Notes: generated by a model from the letters alone, not told the origin. A stretch of 64,000 nucleotides of DNA from Thalassobius sp. I31.1 (GCF_003031585.1 NZ_PWAA01000011.1:62001-126000), one strand, 5' to 3'. Positions 29,506-39,487 are shown, numbered from the stretch's first letter. Translations and numbers: made by a program.

Positions 29506-30456
29506 ATGCGTGATCTCAAAATTCCGGCCGAACGCCACCCCGAAAAAGCCAAAAACCCCGATAGTGTGCGGCTGAAAAAGCCGGACTGGATCCGGGTCAA
29601 AGCGCCGGGCGGAAAAGGATATGCGGATACCCATAAGATCATGCGGGACAACGGTCTGGTAACCGTTTGTGAAGAGGCAGGCTGCCCCAACGTTGGCGAA
29701 TGCTGGTCGCAGGGCCATGCCACGATGATGATAATGGGCGAGGTCTGCACGCGGGCCTGTACCTTCTGTAATATTGCGACAGGCAAACCACCTGAGGCGC
29801 TTGATGTGTTTGAACCGGGGCGTGTGGCGTCGGCGGTGAAAAAACTTGGCCTGAACCATGTGGTGATTACATCCGTGGACCGGGATGATGTGGAAGATGG
29901 CGGCGCAGAACATTTTGCCCAGACCATCCGGGCGGTGCGTAGGCAATCCCCGAAAACCACTATCGAAATTCTGACCCCGGATTTTATTCGCTGTGCGCCC
30001 GAAGCACTGGAAATTGTTGTCGCGGCGAAACCCGATGTGTTTAACCACAACCTGGAAACTGTGCCGGGCCTTTATCCCGAGGTGCGCCCAGGTGCGCGGT
30101 ATTTCCATTCCTTGCGTCTGTTGCAGCGGGTGAAGGAATTGGATCCATCCATGTTCACGAAATCCGGTATTATGGTTGGCCTGGGTGAAGGGCGTCAGTC
30201 GGTTTTGCAGGTCATGGAAGACATGCGCGCGGCTGACATCGATTTTCTGACCATCGGTCAGTATCTGCAACCAACGCCGAAACACCACGCGGTGGATCGT
30301 TTTGTGACCCCGGAAGAGTTCAAATCCTATGAGACCGCTGCCTATGGCAAAGGGTTCCTGATGGTGTCCGCAACGCCTCTGACCCGGTCCAGCTATCACG
30401 CGGGTGATGATTTCGCGCAATTGCGTACAGCACGTCTGGAAAAGCTGGGGCTGTAA
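29506..30456 (+). CDS. lipA: Lipoyl synthase
   Basis: A 316-residue radical SAM enzyme that inserts two sulfurs into protein-bound octanoyl groups. Both iron-sulfur motifs are present: [12 protein letters not shown] for the auxiliary cluster and CTRACTFC for the radical SAM cluster; the C-terminal RSSYHAG serine ligand is also visible. TAAGG nine bases upstream favours the ATG at 29506 ([15 protein letters not shown]); an ATG three codons earlier at 29497 is possible. A terminator follows. Confidence 0.96.
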   Translation: MRDLKIPAERHPEKAKNPDSVRLKKPDWIRVKAPGGKGYADTHKIMRDNGLVTVCEEAGCPNVGECWSQGHATMMIMGEVCTRACTFCNIATGKPPEALDVFEPGRVASAVKKLGLNHVVITSVDRDDVEDGGAEHFAQTIRAVRRQSPKTTIEILTPDFIRCAPEALEIVVAAKPDVFNHNLETVPGLYPEVRPGARYFHSLRLLQRVKELDPSMFTKSGIMVGLGEGRQSVLQVMEDMRAADIDFLTIGQYLQPTPKHHAVDRFVTPEEFKSYETAAYGKGFLMVSATPLTRSSYHAGDDFAQLRTARLEKLGL

Positions 30457-30484
30457 TCCCGACTTTCGTAAACTTAAATCATGC

Positions 30485-30514
30485 AAAATCGCAGGACCTT
30501 CCTGCGATTTTTTT
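30485..30514 (+). terminator. Terminator after lipA
   Basis: AAAATCGCAGGA and TCCTGCGATTTT form a 12-bp stem with a three-base loop, followed by more T. 28 bases after the lipA stop. Confidence 0.92.
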
Positions 30515-30628
30515 ATGCTATATTCAAATAGTGAAATACCCTATAGCTCCCGCATTAATTTAAAGAGTTCTCTTGTTTGTTACTTTTTTCTTCAGGGCAT
30601 CCTGAGCAAATAAAATAGAGGAATAAAC

Positions 30629-31558
30629 ATGCAAAAATTTATTGCATCAGCGTTGGTTATCGCGGGGACAGTCCCTTCTGCCAATTTCGCACAAAGCCTG
30701 CCCGCAGGTTTCGAAATGTCCGGCTACATTGAATATTCGGACCTCAACGGCGACGGATTTGATGAAAGCTTCGGCCGCATGGACGCAGATTTTGCGCATC
30801 ATAATCTGATCGGGAATTTCGGTGTCTCACTTGGTATTGACGCGTTGCACGTCGACGGGAGTACCCGCTCCGAGCTTTATCCGGCGATTACATACAGCTT
30901 TGGCGATCACATGATTTCTGCGGGTATGACCCGTAGTGCACTGGACAACGGGTATCTGCCGGACCGTCCGCTTCTTGGCAGCACTCTGTTTGACCTACAG
31001 TTACCCGGTATTGGTGGCAGCTATATGAAACAGGTATTGCTCCTGTCCGGGGCAGGCGCTGACAATACTGGCGTGCGTTGGGATGGCGCCTTTGGCAATA
31101 CAAAGATTGGTGTATCCTACAACAGTCTCTCTGCTTCTGGATCGCCCTCAATTGATGTATTTGGGGTTGCTGTACGTCACAGTATGTCTGGTCTGTCCAG
31201 CGCAGGTGATCTGGATGTTTTCGCCGGTTTTGAGCGTGTTGATACCCCTGGTTCACCATCTGATGTCTGGACCATCGGGGTCGAAGGGCAGATCAATAAA
31301 TTCGGCTATGGTGTGAGCTTTGGTGATACAGACTTTTTCACCGGCAACCATGTGCGCGGCTGGGTGAATTATGACATCACAGATCGCCTTGAAGTCAGTG
31401 CCGAAGTTCTGTCTCTGAATGATGGTTCAGGCAGCACTGTGTACAGCCTGGGTGCATCATATGAAATTTGGAACGGTTTCGTTGCTGAAGCCAACTACAT
31501 CGATGATGACGACGGTAGTACCAGCACGACCGAAATTTCTGTGCGCTACGAATTCTGA
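30629..31558 (+). CDS. Gram-negative porin-like outer-membrane protein
   Basis: A 309-residue barrel protein with signal peptide (MQKFIASALVIAGTVPSANFAQ), alternating beta-strand pattern and a C-terminal ISVRYEF. The layout (MSGYIEYSDLNGDGFDESFGRMDADF, YGVSFGDTDFFTGNHVRGWVNYDITDRLEVSAEVLSLNDG) fits the porin-4/alphaproteobacterial porin group that forms diffusion channels. GAGGAATAAAC precedes the ATG. The region upstream (30515-30628) is AT-rich and probably holds its promoter. It is followed by a strong terminator. Confidence 0.82.
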   Translation: MQKFIASALVIAGTVPSANFAQSLPAGFEMSGYIEYSDLNGDGFDESFGRMDADFAHHNLIGNFGVSLGIDALHVDGSTRSELYPAITYSFGDHMISAGMTRSALDNGYLPDRPLLGSTLFDLQLPGIGGSYMKQVLLLSGAGADNTGVRWDGAFGNTKIGVSYNSLSASGSPSIDVFGVAVRHSMSGLSSAGDLDVFAGFERVDTPGSPSDVWTIGVEGQINKFGYGVSFGDTDFFTGNHVRGWVNYDITDRLEVSAEVLSLNDGSGSTVYSLGASYEIWNGFVAEANYIDDDDGSTSTTEISVRYEF

Positions 31559-31576
31559 TTGCACCAATTGAAACGC

Positions 31577-31607
31577 AAAAGCCGGCGGTGTGATCCCGCC
31601 GGCTTTT
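31577..31607 (+). terminator. Terminator between porin and hpt
   Basis: AAAAGCCGGCGG and CCGCCGGCTTTT form a 12-bp stem with a seven-base loop. The symmetrical A and T tracts suggest it serves both the porin gene and the convergent hpt. Confidence 0.92.
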
Positions 31608-31629
31608 CTGTGTCAGGGTTGTAACGGCT

Positions 31630-32172
31630 TCAGACGAAACGGACTTTACCAATATAGCCCAGATTCCGATTGCGTTGCGCATAGTCGATGCCATAGCCGA
31701 CAACAAATTCATCCGGGATTTCAAAGCCGGTCCAGTCTGCTTTAATCTCAACTTCGCGACGTGACGGTTTGTCCAGCAGGGCAATTGTGCGCAGTTTTTG
31801 GGGTTTGCGGGTTTTCAGCAGCGCCGTCACATGTTTCAGGGTAAAGCCTGTGTCAACGATGTCTTCTACCAACAGCACATCACGCCCGCCGATTTCACCG
31901 CGCAGGTCTTTCAGAATGCGCACTTCGCGGGAACTTTCCATACCGTCGCCGTAGGAAGACGCCTCAAGGAAATCCACCTCTACCGGCAGATCCAGTTCGC
32001 GCACAAGATCCGCAATAAAAACAAAGGATCCGCGCAGCAGGCCAACCACCACCAGTTTATCCGTGTCGCTGAATTCCTCTTTGATTTCACAGGCCAGATC
32101 TTCGATCCGGGCAGCGATGGATTTGGCAGAGATCATCTGATCGATGACATATTCAGGGCCTGGCTTGCTCAC
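31630..32172 (-). CDS. hpt: Hypoxanthine phosphoribosyltransferase
   Basis: A 180-residue purine salvage enzyme transferring phosphoribose from PRPP to hypoxanthine/guanine. Motifs: [16 protein letters not shown], the PRPP loop [15 protein letters not shown] and the base-contact region [18 protein letters not shown]. The GTG at 32172 ([12 protein letters not shown]) with AAGGA upstream gives the normal family length; the frame is open to 32241 but the extra 23 residues are unlikely. Confidence 0.94.
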   Translation of the reverse strand: MSKPGPEYVIDQMISAKSIAARIEDLACEIKEEFSDTDKLVVVGLLRGSFVFIADLVRELDLPVEVDFLEASSYGDGMESSREVRILKDLRGEIGGRDVLLVEDIVDTGFTLKHVTALLKTRKPQKLRTIALLDKPSRREVEIKADWTGFEIPDEFVVGYGIDYAQRNRNLGYIGKVRFV

Positions 32173-32341
32173 AGGGTGTCCTTCCGGGGTGCTGGCGTTA
32201 ATGTCCGCTGCTTCGTAAACAGTGAGGCAGGCAGGGGTCAAGCATTACCCTGATCATCTGGTCAAAGACAGCAGATAACAACAGTGCGATTGCGTCGATT
32301 TTGCCCTGGCATATTTTCAGGCAGCGGATTAAATACGCGCC

Positions 32342-32791
32342 ATGCCAAAGCACAGTGATACAAGAAACCTGCCTTACACCGCGCAACAGATGTATGATCT
32401 GGTGGCGGATGTCGGGTCTTATCCGCAATTCCTGCCCTGGTGTTCTGCTGCGCGCATCCGGTCGCGCAAACCCATTGCTGGCGAAAATGCCGAGGTGATG
32501 GAAGCAGATCTGGTGATTTCCTTTAAGGTGTTCCGGGAACGCTTTGGCAGCCGCGTGCATCTCTGGCCGGATCATGACCGCATAGAGATGGAATATCTCG
32601 ACGGGCCGTTCAAATACCTGAAATCCTGGTGGCAGTTTACCGATCTGGATCAGGGCGGCTGTAAGGTTGAATTCTTTGTGGATTTTGAATTCAAAAACAT
32701 GGTTTTGCAGAAACTGATCGGCGTGGTCTTTAATGAGGCCATGCAGCGTATTGTGCGTGCCTATGAACTTCGTGCGGCAGAGCTTTATTAA
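32342..32791 (+). CDS. ratA: RatA/COQ10 family SRPBCC protein
   Basis: A 149-residue START-like (SRPBCC) protein: YTAQQMYDLVADVGSYPQFLPWCSAARI, then DGPFKYLKSWWQFTDLDQGGCKVEFFVDFEF. Relatives include mitochondrial COQ10, which binds ubiquinone, and E. coli RatA, described as a ribosome-association inhibitor. In alphaproteobacteria a ubiquinone-related role is likely. Complete length; modA begins 49 bases after its stop on the same strand. Confidence 0.9.
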   Translation: MPKHSDTRNLPYTAQQMYDLVADVGSYPQFLPWCSAARIRSRKPIAGENAEVMEADLVISFKVFRERFGSRVHLWPDHDRIEMEYLDGPFKYLKSWWQFTDLDQGGCKVEFFVDFEFKNMVLQKLIGVVFNEAMQRIVRAYELRAAELY

Positions 32792-32840
32792 TCCGTTGGA
32801 CTGGCTTGCATTCACGTCAGCTGCGGTGCTTTATGCCACT

Positions 32841-33584
32841 ATGAAACACAGCTTTCAGATGACACGCCGCCTGCTTCTGGCGCTGCCTTTGCTTATGGCA
32901 GCAGGGTCCGCCATGGCGGAAGAGCGGGCTTTGCGTGTGGCTGTGGCGTCTAATTTTCTTAGTGCGGCGCGGGGGCTGTCTGAACTTCATGAATTCAAAA
33001 CCGGACAGCGCGTGATCCTGATCAACGGGCCTTCCGGCACGCTGTTCGCCCAGATCGCCAATGGTGCGCCGGTGGATCTGTTTCTGTCCGCCGATTTTGA
33101 ACGCCCGCAACGACTTACTGATCTGGGACTGGCTCCGGAACCACAGGCCTACGCCCAGGGCGAACTTGTGCTTCTGCACCGGTCCTGGGGTGGCCTTGAT
33201 GACCTTGCGGATCAGCGCATCGCCATCGCCGACCCGGATGTTGCACCCTATGGGCAGGCAGCAATGCGCGTTCTTGAGGTTCTGAATATCACGCCTGAAA
33301 CGGCTGATCTTGTCTCTGGTGCCAATGTTTCCGCCGCTGCGGGGCTGTTTGCGTCCGGTAACGTGGATTTTGCCCTGGTCTCCCGCTCTGTTGCGAAAGA
33401 GGTTAAGGGGTTGCACCCTGACTCTGTGATCACCGCGTTGCCCGTGCCTGAAAACGAAGTTCGGCAATTCGCCGCCCTGATCACACCAGACGCGCAGGCT
33501 TTTCTGGACCTGATCCTGTCTGATGAGGGCACGTTCCTTCTTAAACTCAATGGATATCAGCCGGTGCAGGAGGCCACGGAATGA
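32841..33584 (+). CDS. modA: Molybdate ABC transporter substrate-binding protein
   Basis: A 247-residue periplasmic binding protein with signal peptide (RRLLLALPLLMAAGSAMA|EE) and ModA motifs: VAVASNFLSAARGLSE, FKTGQRVILINGPSGTLFAQI and GAPVDLFLSADFERP. It captures molybdate (or tungstate) for ModBC. Start at 32841 (MKHSFQM) is chosen over an upstream in-frame ATG that overlaps ratA; the ATG at 32859 is the other option. Its stop overlaps modB by four bases (ATGA). Confidence 0.92.
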   Translation: MKHSFQMTRRLLLALPLLMAAGSAMAEERALRVAVASNFLSAARGLSELHEFKTGQRVILINGPSGTLFAQIANGAPVDLFLSADFERPQRLTDLGLAPEPQAYAQGELVLLHRSWGGLDDLADQRIAIADPDVAPYGQAAMRVLEVLNITPETADLVSGANVSAAAGLFASGNVDFALVSRSVAKEVKGLHPDSVITALPVPENEVRQFAALITPDAQAFLDLILSDEGTFLLKLNGYQPVQEATE

Positions 33585-34255
33585 ATGTGGCACTGTCCGA
33601 GGTCTGGCCCGCGATTTCGCTGACCCTGCGGCTGGCGTTTTTCAGCACGCTGATCCTGATGGTGATCGCAACGCCGCTGGCCTGGTGGCTGACGGTGACG
33701 CGCCTGCGCATCCGGCCACTGGTGGAGGCCATCGTCACCCTGCCACTGGTTCTGCCGCCAACCGTCATCGGGTTCTACCTGCTGGTGTTCATGAACCCGA
33801 CGGCACCATTGGGGCGTGGCTGGGTCGCGCTGACAGGGGAAACCCTGGCTTTCTCATTCTCAGGCCTTTTGCTGGCCTCTGTGATCTATTCCCTGCCTTT
33901 CGCCGTACAGCCCCTGCGCACGGCTTTTCAGACGGTCGGGCTTGCCCCACGCGAAGTCGCCACCACCCTTGGCGCATCGCCTGTGCGGGCCTTTGTGTCG
34001 GTGGTTCTGCCCCTGTCAAAACGTGGCTTTATCTCAGCGGCGGTGCTTAGTTTTGCGCATACTCTGGGGGAATTTGGTATTGTTCTGATGGTTGGTGGCA
34101 ATATTCCTGGCGAAACCCGTGTCATTTCCATTGAAATCTTCAACCGCGTTGAAACGCTGGATTACAGCGGCGCGCATCTTCTGTCCTTTGGGCTGCTGAT
34201 TGCGTCTTTCCTTGCGCTGACCCTGACCTATTTTCTGGGACGAGAGCAGCGTTGA
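33581..34255 (+). CDS. modB: Molybdate ABC transporter permease
   Basis: A 224-residue inner-membrane permease with five to six segments. The EAA-type loop appears as EVATTLGASPVRAFVSVVLPLSKRGFISA, and HTLGEFGIVLMVGGNIPGETRVIS is the conserved ModB block. Coupled to modA by ATGA and to modC by a one-base TGATG overlap. Confidence 0.94.
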   Translation: MNVALSEVWPAISLTLRLAFFSTLILMVIATPLAWWLTVTRLRIRPLVEAIVTLPLVLPPTVIGFYLLVFMNPTAPLGRGWVALTGETLAFSFSGLLLASVIYSLPFAVQPLRTAFQTVGLAPREVATTLGASPVRAFVSVVLPLSKRGFISAAVLSFAHTLGEFGIVLMVGGNIPGETRVISIEIFNRVETLDYSGAHLLSFGLLIASFLALTLTYFLGREQR

Positions 34256-35229
34256 TGGATATGCTGAACGTCGATATTCGCCTCAGCCGGGCAGGGTTTG
34301 ATCTGCAGATGGCCTGCGACATTCCCCTTACTGGCATCACAGCCCTTGTCGGGCGCAGTGCCAGCGGGAAATCAAGCCTGCTGCGCGCGATTGCCGGGCT
34401 GGACCCTTGTGAAGGAACGATCCGGTTTCGCGGGCAGGACTGGCAAAACGGGCGCAGGCAAAAAGTCATCGCTCGTAAGCGTCGCATCGGCTTTGTGTTT
34501 CAGGATATCCGACTGTTTGACCATATGTCCGTGCGCGAAAACATCACCTATGCGCAACGCTGGGGGCATGGCGAAACGATGGCTGGCCCGGCGATGCAGG
34601 AAATCCTTGATATCCTGGACCTGGCCCCGCTTATGGATCGCCCGGCCACGGTGCTGTCGGGTGGTGAACGTCAGCGTGTTGCTCTTGCCCGCGCTCTTGC
34701 GGCCAGGCCCGAATTGCTTTTGCTGGATGAACCCCTGACTGGCCTCGATCCACAGCAGAAAGACCGCCTGATCCCCAGGATGCAGAAGGTGCTTACGCAG
34801 ACGGGGTGCCCGGCACTTTTTGTCAGTCACGACAAAGGCGAAGTCGCACGCCTGGCTGACCGCAGCTTTCAGGTGAATGCTGGCCGTATTTCCGGCCCGG
34901 TGGATGCGCTGCCCTGGCTGAAGGGCTATCTGCGCAAGAATGCTGAAGGGCAGGAACGCGCCATTGCACTACAGCCACAGGGCGGGGCGGAACAGGCTGT
35001 GGTCTTCCGGCTGCTGCCTGAACATATCCTGCTTACGATGAATGACCCCGGGCAACACAATGCGGATTTTTCTGCGCCGGTCCGGATTGCAGGCCAGAAT
35101 GCGCAAAACACGCGGTTGGTTTTCCCGGATGGCCAGGAGATATCTGTAAGCCATGAGGTGATGAACGGGGTGTCTGTCGGGGCTGGAAGTACGATCTGGC
35201 TTACCGCTGGCCGGGTTGCAATTGGTTAA
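34255..35229 (+). CDS. modC: Molybdate ABC transporter ATPase
   Basis: A 324-residue ATPase: Walker A GRSASGKSS, Q-loop VFQDIRLFDHMSV, signature VLSGGERQRVALARA, Walker B LLLLDEPLTGLD, and a C-terminal molybdate/TOBE-type domain from about residue 250 (LLPEHILLTM...VRIAGQNAQNTRLVF). Last gene of modABC. The ATG at 34255 shares its A with the modB stop; a TTG one codon earlier is possible. No ModE site was recognised upstream of modA. Confidence 0.94.
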   Translation: MDMLNVDIRLSRAGFDLQMACDIPLTGITALVGRSASGKSSLLRAIAGLDPCEGTIRFRGQDWQNGRRQKVIARKRRIGFVFQDIRLFDHMSVRENITYAQRWGHGETMAGPAMQEILDILDLAPLMDRPATVLSGGERQRVALARALAARPELLLLDEPLTGLDPQQKDRLIPRMQKVLTQTGCPALFVSHDKGEVARLADRSFQVNAGRISGPVDALPWLKGYLRKNAEGQERAIALQPQGGAEQAVVFRLLPEHILLTMNDPGQHNADFSAPVRIAGQNAQNTRLVFPDGQEISVSHEVMNGVSVGAGSTIWLTAGRVAIG

Positions 35230-35901
35230 TATTCCAATTTGATTCGTTTTTGAAAACGGTAATTGTTCATAAAATCAGCATCGTTATCGCTGTTATTCCT
35301 ATTGTTGCGTGATTGTTCACAATGGATGTGTTGGTGGTTCCGCCCTGAACCTGTATTTTACGGCAGGTCCTGCGTCAGATTGTCTGAACAGTTTGAATTG
35401 TTTTTGATGTGCAGTCTGGTTGGAAATGTAAGGGCTGAAATTGTTGATGTGATCTGAGGAAGTTTATTAAAATACCTTAATTGCAAAGGTTTAAGGTTGC
35501 TCTGTGTGACGGGAAGTGCCCATGGCTTTGAAGGTGTCTGCAAAACCTTCAGATGCCGGACATTAAACAAATTACCGACAACCCGCATCGGTACCGCAAA
35601 AATCGGTTTTGTTTTTTTTGCTTTGTTTTTCGTCTCTTAACCCTCAGTATGTATTCATTCGATTTGAATGCGATCAGTTGTCCCGGGGGATTGGGGGCTT
35701 ATTTTAATATTCTGATTGTATTTAAGTTTGTACGGTAAGGCCGGTTCGTATCGTTTGAAGGTATGCAGTTCTGATGTGTTCTCGGAAGTGCAGGTAGGGC
35801 CTCTCTCTTAATTGTTTAACGTAATCTGCGCGGCAAAACCTGCGCATAACCAATTGCGATCTGTCGTATTTTTAACAGTGCGCAAGAACAGGGTATACGG
35901 A
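35230..35901. other. 670-base AT-rich gap, no supported gene
   Basis: This stretch between modC and the third Hint gene is AT-rich with T runs. It contains small hairpins (TGAAGGT...ACCTTCA at 35529-35551) and a T-rich segment at 35608-35635 but no reading frame with credible codon use. It probably contains the modC transcript end and the promoter and leader of the Hint gene. Confidence 0.6.
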
Positions 35902-37017
35902 ATGGCCGATTTTACGCTCGATTTCAGCGATACAGGCGCTGACGGGTCGACAACCTATACAGACGGAACAGACAGCGTTGATGTCACTGTATCCACGCCA
36001 ACAAATGCTGGCCGCTCATTTTCACTGAACGGGGATGCCTTAAGAAGCTCATCCGTTCAGGAACCGACATCCGCATTGATTACATTTGGCGAGAATGTCT
36101 CTGATGTCAGTTTTGAAATATTTGATGTGGATGCCGGGGCCGGGGCCTGGGATGATCAGATAACCGTGATCGCGCGGGATGCTTCCGGCAACATCGTTCC
36201 GGTGACTTTTTCAGATCTGACGGCAAATCACGTTGTGTCCGGAAACAGCGTTGAAGCCGAAGGAAATGTCAGCCCGGGGATCGAAGGTTCGGGGGCGCCG
36301 GATACGATCACCGTGACAATTCCCGGCCCGATCGTGAGCATTGAGATCATTCATGACAATGGCGACGACTATTTCCGCGCAGGCGTTATTGGTGTTGGCC
36401 CGATTGATTTCGAATTTGAGTCGGTTATTCCCTGTTTCACCCCTGGTACGCTTATCTGCACACTTTCCGGAGAAGTCCCGGTTGAAACCCTGAAAGTCGG
36501 GGATCAGGTGATCACACGTGACAATGGCGTACAGGAAATCCGCTGGATCGGATCAAAGACGCTGTGTGGGAAAAAGATTTCGGAACGTATGCAGCTGCGC
36601 CCTGTTGAAATCCAGGCGGGTAGCCTGGGCAAGGGGCTGCCGCAAAGGGATATGCTGTTAAGCCCAAATCATCGGGTTCTGATTTCGAATGAAGTCACAG
36701 CGCTGTACTTTGAAGAACACGAAGTCCTTGCGTCCTGCAAACATCTTGTGGGTCGTAAAGGCGTCAGCCGTGTCGCCCCGGATGAAGTTACCTATATTCA
36801 TTTTATGTTTGATCAGCACGAAATTGTTCTGGCAGATGGGATCTGGACAGAAAGTTTTCAGCCTGGGGACTACACGTTAAGAGGTATTGATAACGCGCAG
36901 CGTCGGGAACTTTTTGAACTTTTTCCTGAACTGCAATCGGGGGATACTGCGGATGTCTATCCTGCCGCCCGGAAGGTTCTGAAAAAACACGAAGCAGTGC
37001 TGATTTCCCGCTGCTGA
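35902..37017 (+). CDS. Hint (Hedgehog/intein) domain protein, copy 3
   Basis: A 371-residue protein. Residues 1-175 are a beta-sandwich-like domain rich in Asp, Thr and Gly (FTLDFSDTGADGSTTYTDGT...), without a classical signal peptide; from about 176 comes the Hint_2 domain: CFTPGTLICTLSGEVPVETLKVGDQVI, IRWIGSKTL, MQLRPVEIQAGSLG, LSPNHRVLIS, HEVLASCKHLVG and FDQHEIVLADGIWTESFQPG. CAGGG upstream supports the ATG at 35902; the frame is open to 35812. Lack of a Sec signal with an acidic N-terminus suggests non-classical (type I-like) export, an inference. Confidence 0.85.
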   Translation: MADFTLDFSDTGADGSTTYTDGTDSVDVTVSTPTNAGRSFSLNGDALRSSSVQEPTSALITFGENVSDVSFEIFDVDAGAGAWDDQITVIARDASGNIVPVTFSDLTANHVVSGNSVEAEGNVSPGIEGSGAPDTITVTIPGPIVSIEIIHDNGDDYFRAGVIGVGPIDFEFESVIPCFTPGTLICTLSGEVPVETLKVGDQVITRDNGVQEIRWIGSKTLCGKKISERMQLRPVEIQAGSLGKGLPQRDMLLSPNHRVLISNEVTALYFEEHEVLASCKHLVGRKGVSRVAPDEVTYIHFMFDQHEIVLADGIWTESFQPGDYTLRGIDNAQRRELFELFPELQSGDTADVYPAARKVLKKHEAVLISRC

Positions 37018-37039
37018 CACCATGTCTTAGATCAGTTGA

Positions 37040-37072
37040 AAAGGGCACCCGTTGTGGGTGCCCTTTATCGTT
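37040..37072. terminator. Bidirectional terminator between Hint copy 3 and DMGDH fusion
   Basis: AAAGGGCACCC and GGGTGCCCTTT pair across a five-base loop; T-rich sequence lies on both sides (ATCGTTTT on the plus strand, TTTTCAAC on the minus). It serves the two convergent genes ending at 37017 and 37073. Confidence 0.85.
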
Positions 37073-39487
37073 TTAGCCGCGCATCCGTGCGCCATCTGCA
37101 TCGAACAAAGGCGTCACGATCTGACGGGCTTTGCGCATATGACCCAGAATTTCGATCTCGGCCTCATTGCCCGCGCCCGCCAGTTCCGTCGGGATCAGGG
37201 CCATGGCGATGGATTTCTGCGCATAGTGGCTGTAGCCGCCGGATGTACAGAACCCCTGAACTTCGCCATTGATCCAGACCGGTTCATAGGCATGTACGTC
37301 GCAATCGGTGGCATCCACTTCAAAGGCCACAAGCGTACGGGCAGACCCTTCGGATTTTTCCTTTTCAGCGGCAGCACGTCCGATGAAATCATCCGGTTTC
37401 TTAAAGCTGATGAACCGATCAAGCCCGGTTTCAGCGGCGGTGTAATCAGGTGAGAATTCAGACAGCCAGGAGCCAAAGAATTTATCCAGACGCAGGGACA
37501 TCATCGCCCGCATACCGAACGGTTTCATGCCGTGTTTCTGGCCTTCACCCCATAGGGTGTTCCACAAAGCGCGCTGGTTCATGGCATCTGTATAGATCTC
37601 ATAGCCCAGATCACCGGTATAGCTGACACGCTGCACAATGCATGAAGACATGCCGATAGTGATTTGTTTTACATCGAGGAATTTGAGCGCACCCGCCGAC
37701 ACATCCGCCCGTGTCACAGCTTCCAGAACCTTGCGGGCATTCGGGCCGGCAATCTGGAAACCTGTGCGACGGTCAGAGATGTTTTCGACGGTCACGCCAT
37801 CTTCTTCGTGCTGTTCAAACCATCGTGTGTGGAAGTCCTGCGCGCCATAAGATGCGGTCAGCTGAAAATGATCTTCGGCAAGGCAAGACATGGTGAAATC
37901 ACCAATCAGACGCCCGGAATTTGCCAGCATCGGCGTCAGGGACAGACGGCCAGTTTTCGGCACGCGACCTGCCATGATTTTGTTTAGCCATGCACGGGCA
38001 TTCGGGCCCTTCACATCATATTTGCCAAAGTTCTGAACCTCATTGATTCCAACGGCTTCGCGCACGGCCTTCACCTCACGCGCAGTGGCGTCAAAGGCGT
38101 TTGAACGGCGGAAAGACGGGGTTTCATAGCGGGGTTCATCGCCTTCAGCAAAATAGTTCGCAACTTCCAGGCCGTTTTGCTGCCCAAACACCGCACCCAG
38201 GTCTTTCTGGATGTCATACATTGGTGTTGTGTTCATCGGACGCGCGGCAGGCAGTTCCTCATTCGGATAGACCACAGAGAAACGGTTCTGATAGTTCTCG
38301 ATCACCTTCGGCAGGGTGTAGCCCGGTGTGATCCATTTACCAAAACGTGCCACATCCATGGCGAATACATCGCGTTCTGGTTCACCTTCGATCATCCATT
38401 GCGCCAGGGTCAGACCAACGCCGCCGCCCTGGCTGAAACCGGCCATGACACCACAGGCGGACCAGTAGTTTTTCTTGCCCGGCACAGGCCCGACCAGCGG
38501 GTTGCCATCCGGTGCAAAGGTAAACGGCCCGTGGATCACGGATTTAACACCAACCTCGGCAAGTGCGGGGAAGCGTTTGTAAGCGAATTCAATAGAATCC
38601 TCAATCTTATCAAAGTCATCCGGCAGAAGTTCATGGCCAAACTTCCACGGCGTGCCATCCACAGCCCAGGGGCGGCAGGGTTGTTCATAAAAACCGATAC
38701 ACAGCCCGCGTCCTTCCTGACGCAGATAGCTTTCGCCTGCCGGATCCATCACATGCGGGTGTTCTTTATCCGCCTCATAGATCATCGGGATGTCATCGGT
38801 GACGATGTACTGGTGTTCCATCGGATGCAGCGGCAGGTAAACCCCGGCCATCTCACCAACTTCACGCGCCCAGAGACCGCCCGCGTTAACGATATGTTCT
38901 GCAATCACAGTGCCTTTGTCGGTGACAACTTCCCAGGTGCCATCGGGCAGCTGGTTGGTTTCTTTCACCATGCAGTGGGTTTCAATCTCGGCCCCGCCCA
39001 TTTTCGCAGCGCGCGCATAGGCATGTGTCGTGCCAGATGGGTCAAGGTGGCCATCCAGCGGATCATACAGCCCGCCAAGAATGCCTTCGACATTGGTGGC
39101 AGGGGCGATTTTAGCGATTTCTTCCGGTGACAGAATTTCCGTATCCAGGCCCATATGCCGGTGCTTGGCGCGTTCCGCCTTCAGCATATCCATACGTTCC
39201 TGGGTGTCCGCAATGGTCACGCCACCCACATGATGCAGCCCGCAGGACATGCCTGTGATTTCTTCCAGCTCTTTGTAAAGACGGATGGTATAGCCCTGCA
39301 AAGCGGCCATATTGGTGTCGCCGTTAATCGTGTGGAAACCACCCGCAGCATGCCAGGTTGAACCGGATGTCAGTTCCGAACGTTCCAGCAGCAACACATC
39401 GGACCAACCAAGTTTGGTCAGGTGGTACAGCACCGAACAGCCAACCACTCCGCCACCAATCACACATACTCTGGTATGAGTTTTCAT
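37073..39487 (-). CDS. FAD-dependent dimethylglycine/sarcosine dehydrogenase-GcvT fusion
   Basis: An 804-residue protein with an N-terminal FAD-dependent DAO domain (CVIGGGVVGCSVLYHLTKLGW, GSTWHAAGGFHT, about 1-370), an FAO_M linker and a C-terminal folate-binding GcvT aminomethyltransferase domain (about 420-800; VSYTGDLGYEIYTD, GMRAMMSLRLDK). It should oxidise an N-methyl amine such as dimethylglycine or sarcosine and hand the methyl carbon to tetrahydrofolate. GGAGG seven bases upstream fixes the ATG at 39487. It sits between the two MttB homologues of the window, which fits a betaine/methylamine use theme. Exact substrate is open. Confidence 0.88.
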   Translation of the reverse strand: MKTHTRVCVIGGGVVGCSVLYHLTKLGWSDVLLLERSELTSGSTWHAAGGFHTINGDTNMAALQGYTIRLYKELEEITGMSCGLHHVGGVTIADTQERMDMLKAERAKHRHMGLDTEILSPEEIAKIAPATNVEGILGGLYDPLDGHLDPSGTTHAYARAAKMGGAEIETHCMVKETNQLPDGTWEVVTDKGTVIAEHIVNAGGLWAREVGEMAGVYLPLHPMEHQYIVTDDIPMIYEADKEHPHVMDPAGESYLRQEGRGLCIGFYEQPCRPWAVDGTPWKFGHELLPDDFDKIEDSIEFAYKRFPALAEVGVKSVIHGPFTFAPDGNPLVGPVPGKKNYWSACGVMAGFSQGGGVGLTLAQWMIEGEPERDVFAMDVARFGKWITPGYTLPKVIENYQNRFSVVYPNEELPAARPMNTTPMYDIQKDLGAVFGQQNGLEVANYFAEGDEPRYETPSFRRSNAFDATAREVKAVREAVGINEVQNFGKYDVKGPNARAWLNKIMAGRVPKTGRLSLTPMLANSGRLIGDFTMSCLAEDHFQLTASYGAQDFHTRWFEQHEEDGVTVENISDRRTGFQIAGPNARKVLEAVTRADVSAGALKFLDVKQITIGMSSCIVQRVSYTGDLGYEIYTDAMNQRALWNTLWGEGQKHGMKPFGMRAMMSLRLDKFFGSWLSEFSPDYTAAETGLDRFISFKKPDDFIGRAAAEKEKSEGSARTLVAFEVDATDCDVHAYEPVWINGEVQGFCTSGGYSHYAQKSIAMALIPTELAGAGNEAEIEILGHMRKARQIVTPLFDADGARMRG

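Noticed and set aside
38177-39130. Plus-strand frame of 317 codons opposite the DMGDH fusion
   Set aside because: Antisense to a conserved enzyme, no start context, no recognisable protein.
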